37,417 bases of DNA from an uncultured bacterium (GTDB taxonomy: Bacteria > Bacillota > Limnochordia > DTU080 > JAAYLA01): contig CALKAQ010000016.1 of NCBI GenBank assembly GCA_937983075.1, positions 1-37,417 on the forward strand, in the 5' to 3' direction. Below the pieces are notes generated by a model. That model ran no database searches, was not told the DNA's origin, and saw nothing but the letters and a program-made list of their open reading frames with translations. Positions 14,083-23,076 of the stretch are shown piece after piece (position 1 is the stretch's first letter; every line of letters begins with the position of its first letter). The position numbers were made by a program, and so were the translations under genes.

Positions 14083-15588
14083 ATGGCAACACGTAAGCGT
14101 CAGTTCGTGCCGTTAATCGAAGAGTGGGATTTGGGAAACGATGGTGGCTGCTTAATCGAGGAAGTTTTGCCTCTTCTGCATGAACACTGGGAAGATCAAC
14201 CTCATACGTTTTGGCTCGACAGCGGGGGGACGGATCGAAAGCTGGGCCGCTATTCGTTTATGGGGACACGGCCATATGCGGTGGTGCGGGGTGTCGGCGA
14301 TCAAATTGAGGTGCTCCGCGAAGGGGCGTCGTCTGAACGTGAAATCACTGATCCCTTTGATGTGCTGGCGAGGTTGACCGAGTCCATCTTTGCAATGCCC
14401 GTCGCAGACGATATGCCACCGTTTTGCGGCGGGGCGGTCGGTTACCTCGCTTATGATTTATGTCATTTCGTCGAGGAGCTGCCCGCTGCGGCGCGCCGCG
14501 ACATTTCCATGCCCGATCTTTATTTTGCCTTCTACGACCACGTTTGTTGTGTCGATCATCTGGAAGGCAAAGTATGGCTCATTGCCAATGGCCTGCCGCA
14601 TGAAGACGACGACAAAGCCCGTGCTGCGGCTGAGGAACGCATGGCTTGGCTGCGGAGTGAGTTGAAAGCGGCCACGCAACGCCAACAAGAGAAGCGAGAA
14701 GACAACGCCGAATCGCCGCCCGACGTGCTGGCTCGACGTCCTGATACGCCTCCGGCCGAAGGCTTTATATCGACCTTCACCCGTGATCAGTATGTTGAAG
14801 CGGTGCAAAAGGCCAAAGAATACATCGCCGCGGGCGACATTTCGCAAGTCAATTTGTCGCAGCGCTTCACGGTCTCGTGCAACGTACCCGCACCCAAGCT
14901 GTTTCGGCGTTTGCGCGAGGTGAGCCCCGCGCCGTTCGGGGCTTATTTGTATCCGGGGCCTTACGCCGTTTTGTCGGCGTCGCCCGAACGCTTCTTGCGG
15001 ATTCAAGGCGAACAGGTCGAAACGCGCCCCATCAAGGGAACGCGGCCGCGCGGCGAGGATCAAACGACGGACGTCGAGCTGCGGAATTCGTTGATCGAGA
15101 GCGAGAAAGACCGGGCGGAACACATGATGATCGTCGACGCAGAGCGCAGCGATTTGGGGCGCTTTTGTGAAATCGGCAGCGTCGACGTGCCCGAATTGAT
15201 GATGTGCGAAGCCTATCGCAATGTTTTTCATCTCGTCTCGAAGGTCACAGGCCGTCTGAAACCGAATGCTGACAAGGTGGAGTGCATCCGGGCGGCTTTT
15301 CCGGGTGGATCGATTACCGGAACGCCAAAGGTGCGTGCCATGGAAATCATCAATGAGCTGGAACCCGTCCGGCGTGGGGTGTATACGGGCGCCATCGGCT
15401 ATTTGGGTATCGGCGGGAACATCGATCTGAGCGTCGCAATTCGCACGCTTATCCACGGTAGAGGGCGCGCTTATTTCCATGTCGGCGGTGGAATCGTCGC
15501 CGATTCGAATCCGCATGCAGAGTACGAAGAAACGCTTGACAAAGCGGAAGGATTAGTGCGGACGTTGCTTGCGGCAGCGGGTGGCTGA
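14083..15588 (+). CDS. pabB: Aminodeoxychorismate synthase component I (PabB type)
   Basis: 501 residues from ATG 14083; GGGGAGG lies 14 nt upstream, which is long but the best choice, since the in-frame ATG at 14005 lies inside the previous gene. It is a chorismate-utilising enzyme: EKDRAEHMMIVDAERSDLGR, AAFPGGSITGTPKVRAMEII, TGAIGYLGIGGNIDLSVAIR and VGGGIVADSNPHAEYEETL. The diagnostic PIKGT (Lys318) is present; TrpE has PxAGT. The lysine forms the covalent intermediate in aminodeoxychorismate synthases, so PabB is preferred. It converts chorismate and ammonia to 4-amino-4-deoxychorismate. pabC follows at once. The glutaminase subunit PabA is not in the window. Confidence 0.9.
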   Translation: MATRKRQFVPLIEEWDLGNDGGCLIEEVLPLLHEHWEDQPHTFWLDSGGTDRKLGRYSFMGTRPYAVVRGVGDQIEVLREGASSEREITDPFDVLARLTESIFAMPVADDMPPFCGGAVGYLAYDLCHFVEELPAAARRDISMPDLYFAFYDHVCCVDHLEGKVWLIANGLPHEDDDKARAAAEERMAWLRSELKAATQRQQEKREDNAESPPDVLARRPDTPPAEGFISTFTRDQYVEAVQKAKEYIAAGDISQVNLSQRFTVSCNVPAPKLFRRLREVSPAPFGAYLYPGPYAVLSASPERFLRIQGEQVETRPIKGTRPRGEDQTTDVELRNSLIESEKDRAEHMMIVDAERSDLGRFCEIGSVDVPELMMCEAYRNVFHLVSKVTGRLKPNADKVECIRAAFPGGSITGTPKVRAMEIINELEPVRRGVYTGAIGYLGIGGNIDLSVAIRTLIHGRGRAYFHVGGGIVADSNPHAEYEETLDKAEGLVRTLLAAAGG

Positions 15589-15593
15589 AGCGA

Positions 15594-16478
15594 ATGAGTG
15601 GGATCATTTGGTGGCACAGCCGGCAACGGCTTGAGCCGTTGGAACGATCCGGAGTGCCTTTTGCCGTACCGGGAACACTGTTTGGCGAATCTGTTTTTGA
15701 AACGATGCGGGCATATTCGGGCAAAATTTTTCGGCTCGAGGCTCATTTTGATCGGATGCGCCGCAGTTTGGTCGAACTCGGATGGCGCAGTGCCGGCGAT
15801 CCGGCCGTCATGGCGCTGCCGGGTTTGCGCGAAGTGCTGAGCGCGCCGATGCTCGCGAACTGGAAAGATTTGCGGATTCGCATCACGGTGTTCAATGTCG
15901 GTGATCTATCGGGGGTCGAAGACGACTTTCATTCTTTCCAGTGGGCTGTGCAAGCCATGCCGTATATTCCACCGGCCGATCATACTTATGCCAACGGCAT
16001 CGCTGCGATTTCAACGCAGGTGCGCATTGAACCTCAAGCGGTTTGGAGCCGTCATAAGACAGGCAATCGTCTTCCCTACCGCCAGGCTGCGCGGGAAATG
16101 GCGCGTGCGGGGGCCAAAGAAGGCATCTTGCTCTCCCCGGACGGTTATTTAGTTGACGGTACGACGAGCAACTTGTTTTGGGTTCGCGATGGAGTCATCA
16201 TGACTCCGCCTCTCGCCATGGGATGTTTGCCCGGCATTACACGTGGCGAAGTGCTTGACTTGGCGATGTCCGAAGGAATGCCGGTCGAACCGGGGAAGTA
16301 TACTCCTGATGAGATCTTCACAGCCCAGGAAGCCTTTTGCACAAACGCGCTGATAGGAGTCATGCCTGTTACGGTGTGGAACCAGCGCCCTATCGGTTCC
16401 GGGCGGCCGGGGCCGATAACGAAACACCTCCGTGATGCCTATCAACGGCGGGTTGCAGAGGCTGCGCGGCTGCCTTAA
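15594..16478 (+). CDS. pabC: Aminodeoxychorismate lyase (class IV aminotransferase fold)
   Basis: 294 residues, PLP fold type IV. Features: GTLFGESVFETMRAYSGKIF near the start, catalytic Lys155 in SRHKTGNRLPYRQ, GYLVDGTTSNLFWV, MGCLPGITR and EIFTAQEAFCTNALIGVMPV. By sequence alone it could be a lyase or a branched-chain or D-amino-acid aminotransferase. Its position 5 nt after pabB makes 4-amino-4-deoxychorismate lyase (to p-aminobenzoate and pyruvate) the best call. PabB and PabC act in sequence in the cytosol. Confidence 0.82.
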   Translation: MSGIIWWHSRQRLEPLERSGVPFAVPGTLFGESVFETMRAYSGKIFRLEAHFDRMRRSLVELGWRSAGDPAVMALPGLREVLSAPMLANWKDLRIRITVFNVGDLSGVEDDFHSFQWAVQAMPYIPPADHTYANGIAAISTQVRIEPQAVWSRHKTGNRLPYRQAAREMARAGAKEGILLSPDGYLVDGTTSNLFWVRDGVIMTPPLAMGCLPGITRGEVLDLAMSEGMPVEPGKYTPDEIFTAQEAFCTNALIGVMPVTVWNQRPIGSGRPGPITKHLRDAYQRRVAEAARLP

Positions 16479-16511
16479 AAGAAAACGAGCTCCACGGAGG
16501 GATCGTGCCAC

Positions 16512-17924
16512 GTGCAATCCAGCAAGATTCGGTTCGGGACCGACGGTTGGCGTGCTATCATGGCCGACGCGTTTACTTTGGCGAATGTGCGCAAAGTATG
16601 CCGTGCCATCGTCCGGACGGTGCAGCGGTCCGGCAAAGCCGCACAAGGTTTAGTCATCGGGCGTGACACGCGCTTTTTAGGTGAACGTTTCGTCGCCGAG
16701 GCGGCTGCGATATGCTGCGAGGCCAACGTACCGGTGTGGGTTTTTGAGGACGACGCACCGACCCCGCTCGTGGCATTTGCCGTCGTCGAGCACCATTTGG
16801 CAGGCGCCATTATGTTCACGGCCAGCCACAATCCACCCGAGTACAACGGCATTAAGTTCATTCCCGAATACGGCGGCCCGGCGACTGCCGAAATTACGTC
16901 CGCCATTGAGGCCAATCTTGCGCAGGTCACCGACGCTCCGGCACCGGAACCTGCACCGGACGCCGTGCGAACGATCCGTCCGAACGAAGCCTATCAAAAA
17001 CATTTGCTCAGTTTGGTCGACGTCGACCAAATTCGCTCGGCCGGCTTGCGCATCGCTTACGATGCGATGTTTGGCGCCGGTCGGCGCATTTTGCCGTACG
17101 TGTTTGAAGGCGCCGGCTTGCAAGTAGAGACGTTCAACGGTTCCCGTGATCCGCTGTTCGGCGGTGCCATGCCCGACCCAAACGCCGACCGGCTGCAGCG
17201 GCTGCGTGAATATGTCGTGCATCAAGGCATCGACATCGGTTTGGCAACCGACGGGGACGCCGATCGTTTCGGTGTCGTCGATTCGGACGGCCGCTTTTTG
17301 TCGGCCAACGAGGTGCTCGTGCTGATTGCCTACCATCTCTTGGAGCATCGCGGCTTGCGCGGCTCCATTGTCCGCACCGTCGCAACCACTCATATGCTCG
17401 ATCGCTTGGCGCAAGCATACGGTCTGGAATGCAAAGAAACGCCCGTCGGTTTCAAGCACATTTGCGAAGAAATGCGCCAAAACCAGGTGCTCATTGGCGG
17501 GGAAGAAAGCGGCGGATTAAGCGTTTTAGGCCATATCCCCGAAAAAGACGGCGTGCTGGCCAATTTATTGGTCACCGAGCTGCGAGCGTTTGCCGGTCGG
17601 CCGCTTCGCGACGTTTGGCAAGACATTGTGGCCAAAGTGGGAACCGCAGTCAACCGACGAATTGACATGCATGTTCCCGATGCGGCGAAGCAGCAAATTC
17701 TCGCTGAAATGAAGGACCGTCCGCCGCAGGACATCGACGGCTATGCCGTTGAAGACGTATCGACTGCGGATGGCGTCAAGTATCGTTTGAGCGGTGACCG
17801 CTGGCTGTTGCTGCGGGCTTCCGGCACCGAACCGTTGATGCGGCTGTATGTCGAAGCGCCCGATCAAGCCGGCATGGAAGCCCTGGCCAATTGGGCGATG
17901 CAACGTATAGAAGCCATGAGCTGA
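16512..17924 (+). CDS. Phosphoglucomutase/phosphomannomutase family protein
   Basis: 470 residues from GTG 16512, GGAGGG 10 nt upstream. Four-domain alpha-D-phosphohexomutase: FGTDGWRA at the start, active-site TASHNP with phosphoserine Ser105, metal loop DGDADR, sugar loop GGEESGG and phosphate loop RASGTEP. It should interconvert hexose 1- and 6-phosphates. PVGFKHI and the overall length favour a glucose- or mannose-phosphate mutase over the phosphoglucosamine mutase GlmM, but this is not certain. It follows pabC by 33 nt, and htrA follows. Confidence 0.88.
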   Translation: MQSSKIRFGTDGWRAIMADAFTLANVRKVCRAIVRTVQRSGKAAQGLVIGRDTRFLGERFVAEAAAICCEANVPVWVFEDDAPTPLVAFAVVEHHLAGAIMFTASHNPPEYNGIKFIPEYGGPATAEITSAIEANLAQVTDAPAPEPAPDAVRTIRPNEAYQKHLLSLVDVDQIRSAGLRIAYDAMFGAGRRILPYVFEGAGLQVETFNGSRDPLFGGAMPDPNADRLQRLREYVVHQGIDIGLATDGDADRFGVVDSDGRFLSANEVLVLIAYHLLEHRGLRGSIVRTVATTHMLDRLAQAYGLECKETPVGFKHICEEMRQNQVLIGGEESGGLSVLGHIPEKDGVLANLLVTELRAFAGRPLRDVWQDIVAKVGTAVNRRIDMHVPDAAKQQILAEMKDRPPQDIDGYAVEDVSTADGVKYRLSGDRWLLLRASGTEPLMRLYVEAPDQAGMEALANWAMQRIEAMS

Positions 17925-18002
17925 GCCTACAAATCGCTGCAGACGTCTTGACTCTTCGTATGGTCGGGAATCCCGATGGAACACTATCCAGGGGTGACCG
18001 AC

Positions 18003-19136
18003 TTGGAAAAACAAGACCGAGTGAAGCAGCGTGAACGATGGCCGAGAAATGTGCTCATCTGGCTCGTGCTGCTTTTGACCGCCAGTTTTATATGGAGCGA
18101 ATGGGACGGGGGTTTCGCTTTTATCCCGGGGCAGAACCCCGCCGTCCACGAATCCGTGAACGACCAAGAAATGAACGAACAGGCAGACGACGAGCCGTAT
18201 GTGCGAGCGGTCGAACGGCTAGGCGATGCGGTCGTGAAAATTTATACGACGCAGCGTCAGTTCATTGAATCCCTGTTCGGCATAGTGCCGCGAGAACAAC
18301 AAGGCATCGGGTCGGGTGTCATCATCGATGCCGAAGGCGGCTATGTCCTCACCAACGCGCATGTCATCGCCGGAGCGCAGGAAATTCGTGTGTTCCTCAA
18401 AGACGGGCGGGATTTTATGGCGGAAGTGGTCGGTGCCAGCCCTTTCCACGACCTCGCTGTCCTGCGCATTCCAGCGGAAAATTTGCAGGCGGCTGAAATG
18501 GCCAATGTGAATGAGCTGCGTGTCGGCCAGCCGGTGATCGCCATCGGCAATCCATTGGGGCTTGACTACACGGTGACCCAAGGCGTGATCAGTGCGTTAA
18601 ACCGGACCCTCCACATCGACGACGGTACACCGCCATTGGAAAACCTCATTCAAACGGATGCCGCCATCAATCCGGGCAACAGCGGAGGCCCGCTCATCGA
18701 TATGCAGGGGCGTGTGGTCGGCATCAACACGGCGGTGCTGCGGGGAAGCCCCGAGCTGGCCGTCGAGGGTCTGGGTTTTGCGATCTCCGTGGACACAGCC
18801 CAACGCGTGGCACAACAAATTATCGAGGGCAAGGAGCCGGTGCGGCTCGGCATTGTCGGAGGAACGCTGACGCCTGAACGGGCGCGGGCGATTGAACGAA
18901 ACACGTTGATACCTCTGCCCGTTGAGCGCGGCGTATTTATCACCCGGGTTATCGCAGGCACGCCTGCCGATCGTGCCGGTTTGCGCCCCGCCGATATCAT
19001 TGCGGCGGTTAATGGTGAAGCGGTGGAATCGATCGAAGAGCTGGCACGCCGTGTGGAAGCGGCCGGTGCCGGGGCGGAGCTGGAGCTGCTGGTCGCGCGG
19101 CAAAACCGGATGTTTGCAGTAACCGTGCATTTGTAG
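18003..19136 (+). CDS. HtrA/DegP-type membrane-anchored serine protease
   Basis: 377 residues from TTG 18003, which has AGGGGTG 6 nt upstream; the in-frame ATG at 17976 has no ribosome site. A short basic cytoplasmic part and one membrane helix (about 17-33) precede the S1C protease domain. Its triad is His120 (TNAHV), Asp150 (HDLAVL) and Ser227 (GNSGGP). One PDZ domain follows (about 285-370, with GVFITRVIAGTPADRAGL). This is the Bacillus HtrA plan: an envelope quality-control protease. rlmH follows, as it follows htrC/yyxA in Bacillus. Confidence 0.94.
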   Translation: MEKQDRVKQRERWPRNVLIWLVLLLTASFIWSEWDGGFAFIPGQNPAVHESVNDQEMNEQADDEPYVRAVERLGDAVVKIYTTQRQFIESLFGIVPREQQGIGSGVIIDAEGGYVLTNAHVIAGAQEIRVFLKDGRDFMAEVVGASPFHDLAVLRIPAENLQAAEMANVNELRVGQPVIAIGNPLGLDYTVTQGVISALNRTLHIDDGTPPLENLIQTDAAINPGNSGGPLIDMQGRVVGINTAVLRGSPELAVEGLGFAISVDTAQRVAQQIIEGKEPVRLGIVGGTLTPERARAIERNTLIPLPVERGVFITRVIAGTPADRAGLRPADIIAAVNGEAVESIEELARRVEAAGAGAELELLVARQNRMFAVTVHL

Positions 19137-19168
19137 GCGTGGTGCTGGATGAAACGGAGTATGTGCTT

Positions 19169-19648
19169 GTGCAATTGCGAGTGCTTGCCGTCGGCAAGAT
19201 CAAAGAAGCTTATTTGCGTGAAGGCATCGAAGAGTATCTAAAGCGCTTGCGCACTTACGCTCGCGTCGAAGTTGTTCCGGTACGCGAAGAGCCTTACCGG
19301 AACAACTTCAGCGCAACGCAAAAGGAACAAGTCATCGAACGGGAAGCCGATTCACTGTTGAAGGCCAGCAGCGCCGCCGGCTATACCATCGCGCTTGACA
19401 GCCGAGGCCAAATGCTGTCTTCCGAAGCGCTGGCCGATTTGTTGGCGGAGTTGCAAGTGCGAGGCACATCGGTGGTTCAGTTTGTCATTGGCGGATCGCT
19501 TGGTCTTTCTCCACGCGTTCGACAGGCTGCGGATCTGATTTGGTCGTTGGGCCCCGCGACGTTTCCCCACGCTTTGGTGCGGCTTTTGCTTTTGGAGCAG
19601 ATATATCGAGCTTTTACGATTATTAAAGGTGAACCGTATCACAAATAA
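19169..19648 (+). CDS. rlmH: 23S rRNA (pseudouridine-1915-N3)-methyltransferase
   Basis: 159 residues from GTG 19169 (GGAG 9 nt upstream), giving MQLRVLAVGKIKEAYLREGI, the standard RlmH start and length; a longer frame from 19139 does not fit the family. SPOUT knot motifs: FVIGGSLGLSP and the C-terminal SLGPATFPHALVRLLLLEQI then IIKGEPYHK. It methylates helix 69 of 70S ribosomes with SAM. It follows htrA in the same direction. Confidence 0.97.
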   Translation: MQLRVLAVGKIKEAYLREGIEEYLKRLRTYARVEVVPVREEPYRNNFSATQKEQVIEREADSLLKASSAAGYTIALDSRGQMLSSEALADLLAELQVRGTSVVQFVIGGSLGLSPRVRQAADLIWSLGPATFPHALVRLLLLEQIYRAFTIIKGEPYHK

Positions 19649-19661
19649 GCGTTTAGGACAA

Positions 19662-19691
19662 TTGACGTCCCAAGTAAGCTCTGGGTATAAT
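19662..19691 (+). promoter_or_regulatory. Promoter of rex and the menaquinone genes
   Basis: TTGACG (19662-19667), 18-bp spacer, TATAAT (19686-19691), just after the rlmH stop. The transcript begins near 19698, and the leader can form an 8-bp hairpin (TCCGAAGA 19710-19717 with TCTTCGGA 19729-19736). Confidence 0.82.
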
Positions 19692-19822
19692 GAAAGTGCT
19701 TGGTATTTCTCCGAAGATGTAGTATGATTCTTCGGATGATATCAATCATTGTTCCCTCCGCAAACAGTACATGGTTCGCTCCGGCGGCAGGGGGGGCGGG
19801 GAGTTCCAAGGGAGATGAACTT

Positions 19823-20467
19823 TTGAATCGCTGGAGGAAGATCTCCGACGCTGTAGTTCGGCGCCTTCCCCTATATCTGCGTGTCCTTGAAGAGGTCAGT
19901 GCCAGCGAAGAACGTCGACTCATGTCTTCTCAAGAACTAGGCGAGCGGGCCGGGGTCAGTCCTGCGCTGGTGCGAAAAGATTTCGCTTGGTTCGGAGAGT
20001 TTGGCAAACAAGGCGTCGGCTATGAAGTCGGGTTCTTAAAAGATGAATTAAGGCGTATTCTCAACCTGGATCGAGAAATTGCGGTAGGTCTTGTCGGCGC
20101 GGGCTCTCTGGGCTATGCTTTGGCGCGATACAACCAGGCGCGGGCAACGACGGACAGCTCGTTTAACATCCGCATTCGCGCTGTATTCGACAACGATCCG
20201 GAAAAAATCGGCAAACCTATCGGTGACTTAATCGTTCTGCCGATCGATGAATTCGCTGCGCAGAAAGAAAAGCTCAACTTGCGAATGGCCATTGTGACCG
20301 TGCCTGCTCGAAGCGCTCAGCAAGTCGTCGACGATATCGTTCGAACGGGCATTCGGGCTATTCTTAATTTTGCGCCCATAAAAGTGCATGTCCCTGAAGG
20401 TGTACACCTGGCCACTGCTGACCTCACTCTTGAGCTGCAGCGCTTGGCGTATTACCTTGACTCCTAA
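19823..20467 (+). CDS. rex: Redox-sensing transcriptional repressor Rex
   Basis: 214 residues from TTG 19823, with AAGGGAG 8 nt upstream; the open frame extends to 19700 but that part is not Rex-like. The N-terminal winged helix (KISDAVVRRLPLYLRVLEEV, SSQELGERAGVSPALVRKDF, AWFGEFGKQGVGYEV) is followed by a Rossmann domain (VGLVGAGSLGYALARY) that binds NADH and NAD+. Rex represses fermentation and respiration genes and releases DNA when NADH rises. Here it leads a run with menG and a prenyl synthase, which suits control of electron-transport capacity. Confidence 0.97.
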   Translation: MNRWRKISDAVVRRLPLYLRVLEEVSASEERRLMSSQELGERAGVSPALVRKDFAWFGEFGKQGVGYEVGFLKDELRRILNLDREIAVGLVGAGSLGYALARYNQARATTDSSFNIRIRAVFDNDPEKIGKPIGDLIVLPIDEFAAQKEKLNLRMAIVTVPARSAQQVVDDIVRTGIRAILNFAPIKVHVPEGVHLATADLTLELQRLAYYLDS

Positions 20468-20489
20468 CCGGTAATAGGCGAGGGTTTAG

Positions 20490-21218
20490 GTGAACAAACA
20501 TATTACACAACAGTTTCCCGAAGGCAAAGAACGATACGTCCACGATATGTTCAGCCGGATCGCCCGGCGTTATGACCTCCTCAATCGGGTCCTCAGTTTT
20601 CGCACGGATGTCCGCTGGCGACGGCTGGCGGCGGATGCGGCGGAGCTCTCGCCGGGAGATGCCGTGCTCGATGTTGCAACCGGCACGGGGGATCTGGCGT
20701 TCGAATTGGCTCGCAGGGTTGGGCCGACGGGGCGCGTGGTGGGAGCGGACTTCGTAGAAGAGATGCTCAAAATTGCACGTGAAAAGGCGGCGCGCCTGCC
20801 GGTTGGCTCGGTGTGCGAGTTTCAGTGGGCGAACGCCATGGACCTGCCGTATGAAAACGGGGAGTTTCGCGCTGCTACCATTGGTTTTGCACTGCGTAAC
20901 GTAGCGGATATCGCCGGTTGCCTGGCGGAGATGCGGCGTGTCGTCGAACCGGGCGGGAAAGTCGTTTCGCTGGAGTTGTCCAAACCGGTATGGCCGGTTT
21001 TCCGGCAAGTGTATTACTTCTACTTCTACAAGCTCGTACCGGTTATCGGACGCTTGGGGCAAGGCGTTGACGGGCCTTATACTTATCTCCCTAACTCATT
21101 GACGCATTTTCCCGACCAAGAAGGTTTGGCGCAAATCATGCGCCGCGTCGGATTGAAAAACGTAACTTACCGCAATCTTACCGGCGGTATAGCAGCCATA
21201 CATGTTGGAACTGTATAG
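20490..21218 (+). CDS. menG: Demethylmenaquinone methyltransferase
   Basis: 242 residues from GTG 20490. UbiE/MenG family: YVHDMFSRIARRYDLLNRVL, SAM site VLDVATGTGDLAFEL, the region IGFALRNVADIAGCLAEMRR, and YTYLPNSLTHFPDQEGLAQI. It makes menaquinone from demethylmenaquinone. The prenyl synthase that makes the side chain follows 48 nt later, so menaquinone, not ubiquinone, is the likely product. 22 nt after rex, probably cotranscribed. Confidence 0.95.
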   Translation: MNKHITQQFPEGKERYVHDMFSRIARRYDLLNRVLSFRTDVRWRRLAADAAELSPGDAVLDVATGTGDLAFELARRVGPTGRVVGADFVEEMLKIAREKAARLPVGSVCEFQWANAMDLPYENGEFRAATIGFALRNVADIAGCLAEMRRVVEPGGKVVSLELSKPVWPVFRQVYYFYFYKLVPVIGRLGQGVDGPYTYLPNSLTHFPDQEGLAQIMRRVGLKNVTYRNLTGGIAAIHVGTV

Positions 21219-21266
21219 TGGAAGTACTATAACGGGCAATTCGTCCGGAAGGGGCATGAGCGAGCG

Positions 21267-22241
21267 GTGAAGTTGGCGCTAGACGGCATCATGCGTGAAA
21301 TGAGCGGCCCCATGAATGAGGTCGAACGAGAGTTGCGTGCTATGTTTGCCGATGCCTCCGGCGAGGCGCAGGAAGTTGCGTTGCATCTCGTCGAAGGCGG
21401 TGGCAAACGGGTGCGGCCGCTTATGACCTTGCTTGGAGCACGGCTTTTCAGCGAAGATGCCGGGCCGGCTGTGCCAATTGCAGTGGCGGCCGAAATGATT
21501 CATATGGCGACGTTGGTCCATGACGATGTCATCGACAAAGCTGAAACGCGCAGGGGGCGGGAAACGGTAAACGCCCGTTGGAGCGATCATACGGCCGTAC
21601 TGGCCGGAGACGCCCTTCTGGCCCGCGCACTTGTTCTCCTCGTCGATCGAACAACTCCTGAAGTTGTTCGCATTATGTCGGATATGGTCTATCGCATGTG
21701 TGAGGGCGAAATCGCCCAGCAAAATTCGATGTTCGACATCGACCAAAGCGAGGAAACTTACCTTCAGCGCATCGAGAAGAAGACGGCGTTGTTTTTCGCC
21801 GCCTGTTGTCAGACTGGGGGACTCATTCAAGGAGCCAGCCCGAGCGAGGCCAATGCGCTGTGGAACTACGGCCTCAATATCGGGATGGCATTCCAAATCG
21901 TCGACGATATGCTCGACATCACTGCTGCCGAGGAAGTATTGGGCAAGCCGGTTGGATCCGATTTGGCCTCGGGCGTGCTGACGTTGCCCGTGATCTACTT
22001 GATTTCGCAAAAAGAAGTTCCTGAATGGGTGCGGGAGACGTTGTCATCGCCGCCGCTTTCGCCTGAAGATGTGCAGGACATCATCGACCTGGTGCGCGGA
22101 AACGGTGCGCTCGATTATACGGAGTCGGTAGCGGCTTCGTTCATCGCGAAGGCGAAAGATCATCTTCTCGATCTTCCCGCCGGTGAAGTGAACGACTTTC
22201 TCGGAGTTGTCGCAGACGGGGTGCTGACGCGGCAATTTTAG
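21267..22241 (+). CDS. hepT: Polyprenyl diphosphate synthase (heptaprenyl synthase component II type)
   Basis: 324 residues. Both aspartate motifs are present: LVHDDVIDKAETRRG (first DDxxD) and FQIVDDMLD (second), with GGKRVRP and GDALLARA. It condenses isopentenyl diphosphate onto an allylic primer to make the menaquinone side chain. The order menG then prenyl synthase matches Bacillus gerCB-gerCC, where component II needs a small partner HepS (component I) encoded just before; no hepS is present here, so it may act alone or with a distant partner. GTG 21267 is the start used; ATG 21291 is possible. Confidence 0.9.
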   Translation: MKLALDGIMREMSGPMNEVERELRAMFADASGEAQEVALHLVEGGGKRVRPLMTLLGARLFSEDAGPAVPIAVAAEMIHMATLVHDDVIDKAETRRGRETVNARWSDHTAVLAGDALLARALVLLVDRTTPEVVRIMSDMVYRMCEGEIAQQNSMFDIDQSEETYLQRIEKKTALFFAACCQTGGLIQGASPSEANALWNYGLNIGMAFQIVDDMLDITAAEEVLGKPVGSDLASGVLTLPVIYLISQKEVPEWVRETLSSPPLSPEDVQDIIDLVRGNGALDYTESVAASFIAKAKDHLLDLPAGEVNDFLGVVADGVLTRQF

Positions 22242-22279
22242 CGACAGGTGTCTCCGTGATGTGGTGAGGATGGCAAGGT

Positions 22280-23074
22280 TTGTCGAATCAGGGGAGCCAA
22301 CCGCGAGCGGATGAGCATGATGCGCTGGTCGCCAAAGAAATGACGGTCGTTGAGCATTTGGCGGAGCTGCGCTACCGTTTGCTCATCGGTTTGGCGAGTT
22401 TGATAGGCGGCGGAATACTCGGTTGGTATGGCGTCGGCTGGGTTCTCGAATTCTTTGCCTCGACCGTCGGGCAGCTCGTCTTTTTCAATCCGGCCGAAGC
22501 TCTCATGACCCGTGTCAAAATTGCTGTAACACTGGGAATCGTCGTTGCGGCTCCGGTCATCCTCTCGCAAATATGGCTTTTTATCATGCCGGCACTTTTT
22601 CCCCATGAGCGAAAAATTCTCGTCCGTTACGTTCCCATTGCTCTCGGGCTCTTTGTGCTCGGCCTTTTTTTTGGTTTTTTTGTCGTCTATCCGGTGGCGT
22701 TGCGCTTCTTCCTCGGAATTGGGCAAGATATGGCCGGAGCCATTTCAGTGGCAGATCATTTTACCTTCTTCGTATCAATGGTTCTCCCACCGGGTTTGGC
22801 GTTTCAGGTGCCTGTCGTCCTGCACGTCATGGGGCGGCTTGGGCTCATGAATCCGCTGCTTTTGCAACGCCGACGGCGTCACGTAATCTTCTGGTCTGTA
22901 GTGCTGGCGGCTATGTTGACGCCTTCAGACGGTATCTCGTTGTTCCTGCTGGCCGTGCCGCTGATCGTTCTGTTCGAAATCGGCTTGATGCTGGCACGGC
23001 GGGCGGCAAAAGAGCGTGAGTCGGCGAAGCCGCGATCGAACGGCGATGACCCGCCAATGGGGGAAATGGGTTAA
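22280..23074 (+). CDS. tatC: Twin-arginine translocase subunit TatC, canonical copy
   Basis: 264 residues, six membrane helices, TTG start. It has the full set of TatC signatures: EHLAELRYR with the signal-binding glutamate (E. coli Glu15 position), FPHERK with the second glutamate (Glu103 position), and LTPSDG with a later FEIG. It recognises twin-arginine signals of folded exported proteins. A second, altered tatC follows after 2 nt. No tatA is seen in the window. The long polar tail (ESAKPRSNGDDPPMGEMG) is specific to this copy. Confidence 0.94.
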   Translation: MSNQGSQPRADEHDALVAKEMTVVEHLAELRYRLLIGLASLIGGGILGWYGVGWVLEFFASTVGQLVFFNPAEALMTRVKIAVTLGIVVAAPVILSQIWLFIMPALFPHERKILVRYVPIALGLFVLGLFFGFFVVYPVALRFFLGIGQDMAGAISVADHFTFFVSMVLPPGLAFQVPVVLHVMGRLGLMNPLLLQRRRRHVIFWSVVLAAMLTPSDGISLFLLAVPLIVLFEIGLMLARRAAKERESAKPRSNGDDPPMGEMG

Positions 23075-23076
23075 AG

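Noticed and set aside
14458..15516. A 352-residue open frame antisense to pabB
   Set aside because: pabB on the plus strand is fully conserved; the antisense frame reflects GC-rich codon use and has no family features.
16677..17480. A 267-residue open frame antisense to the phosphohexomutase
   Set aside because: It lies wholly inside an intact conserved gene and has no ribosome site or motif.
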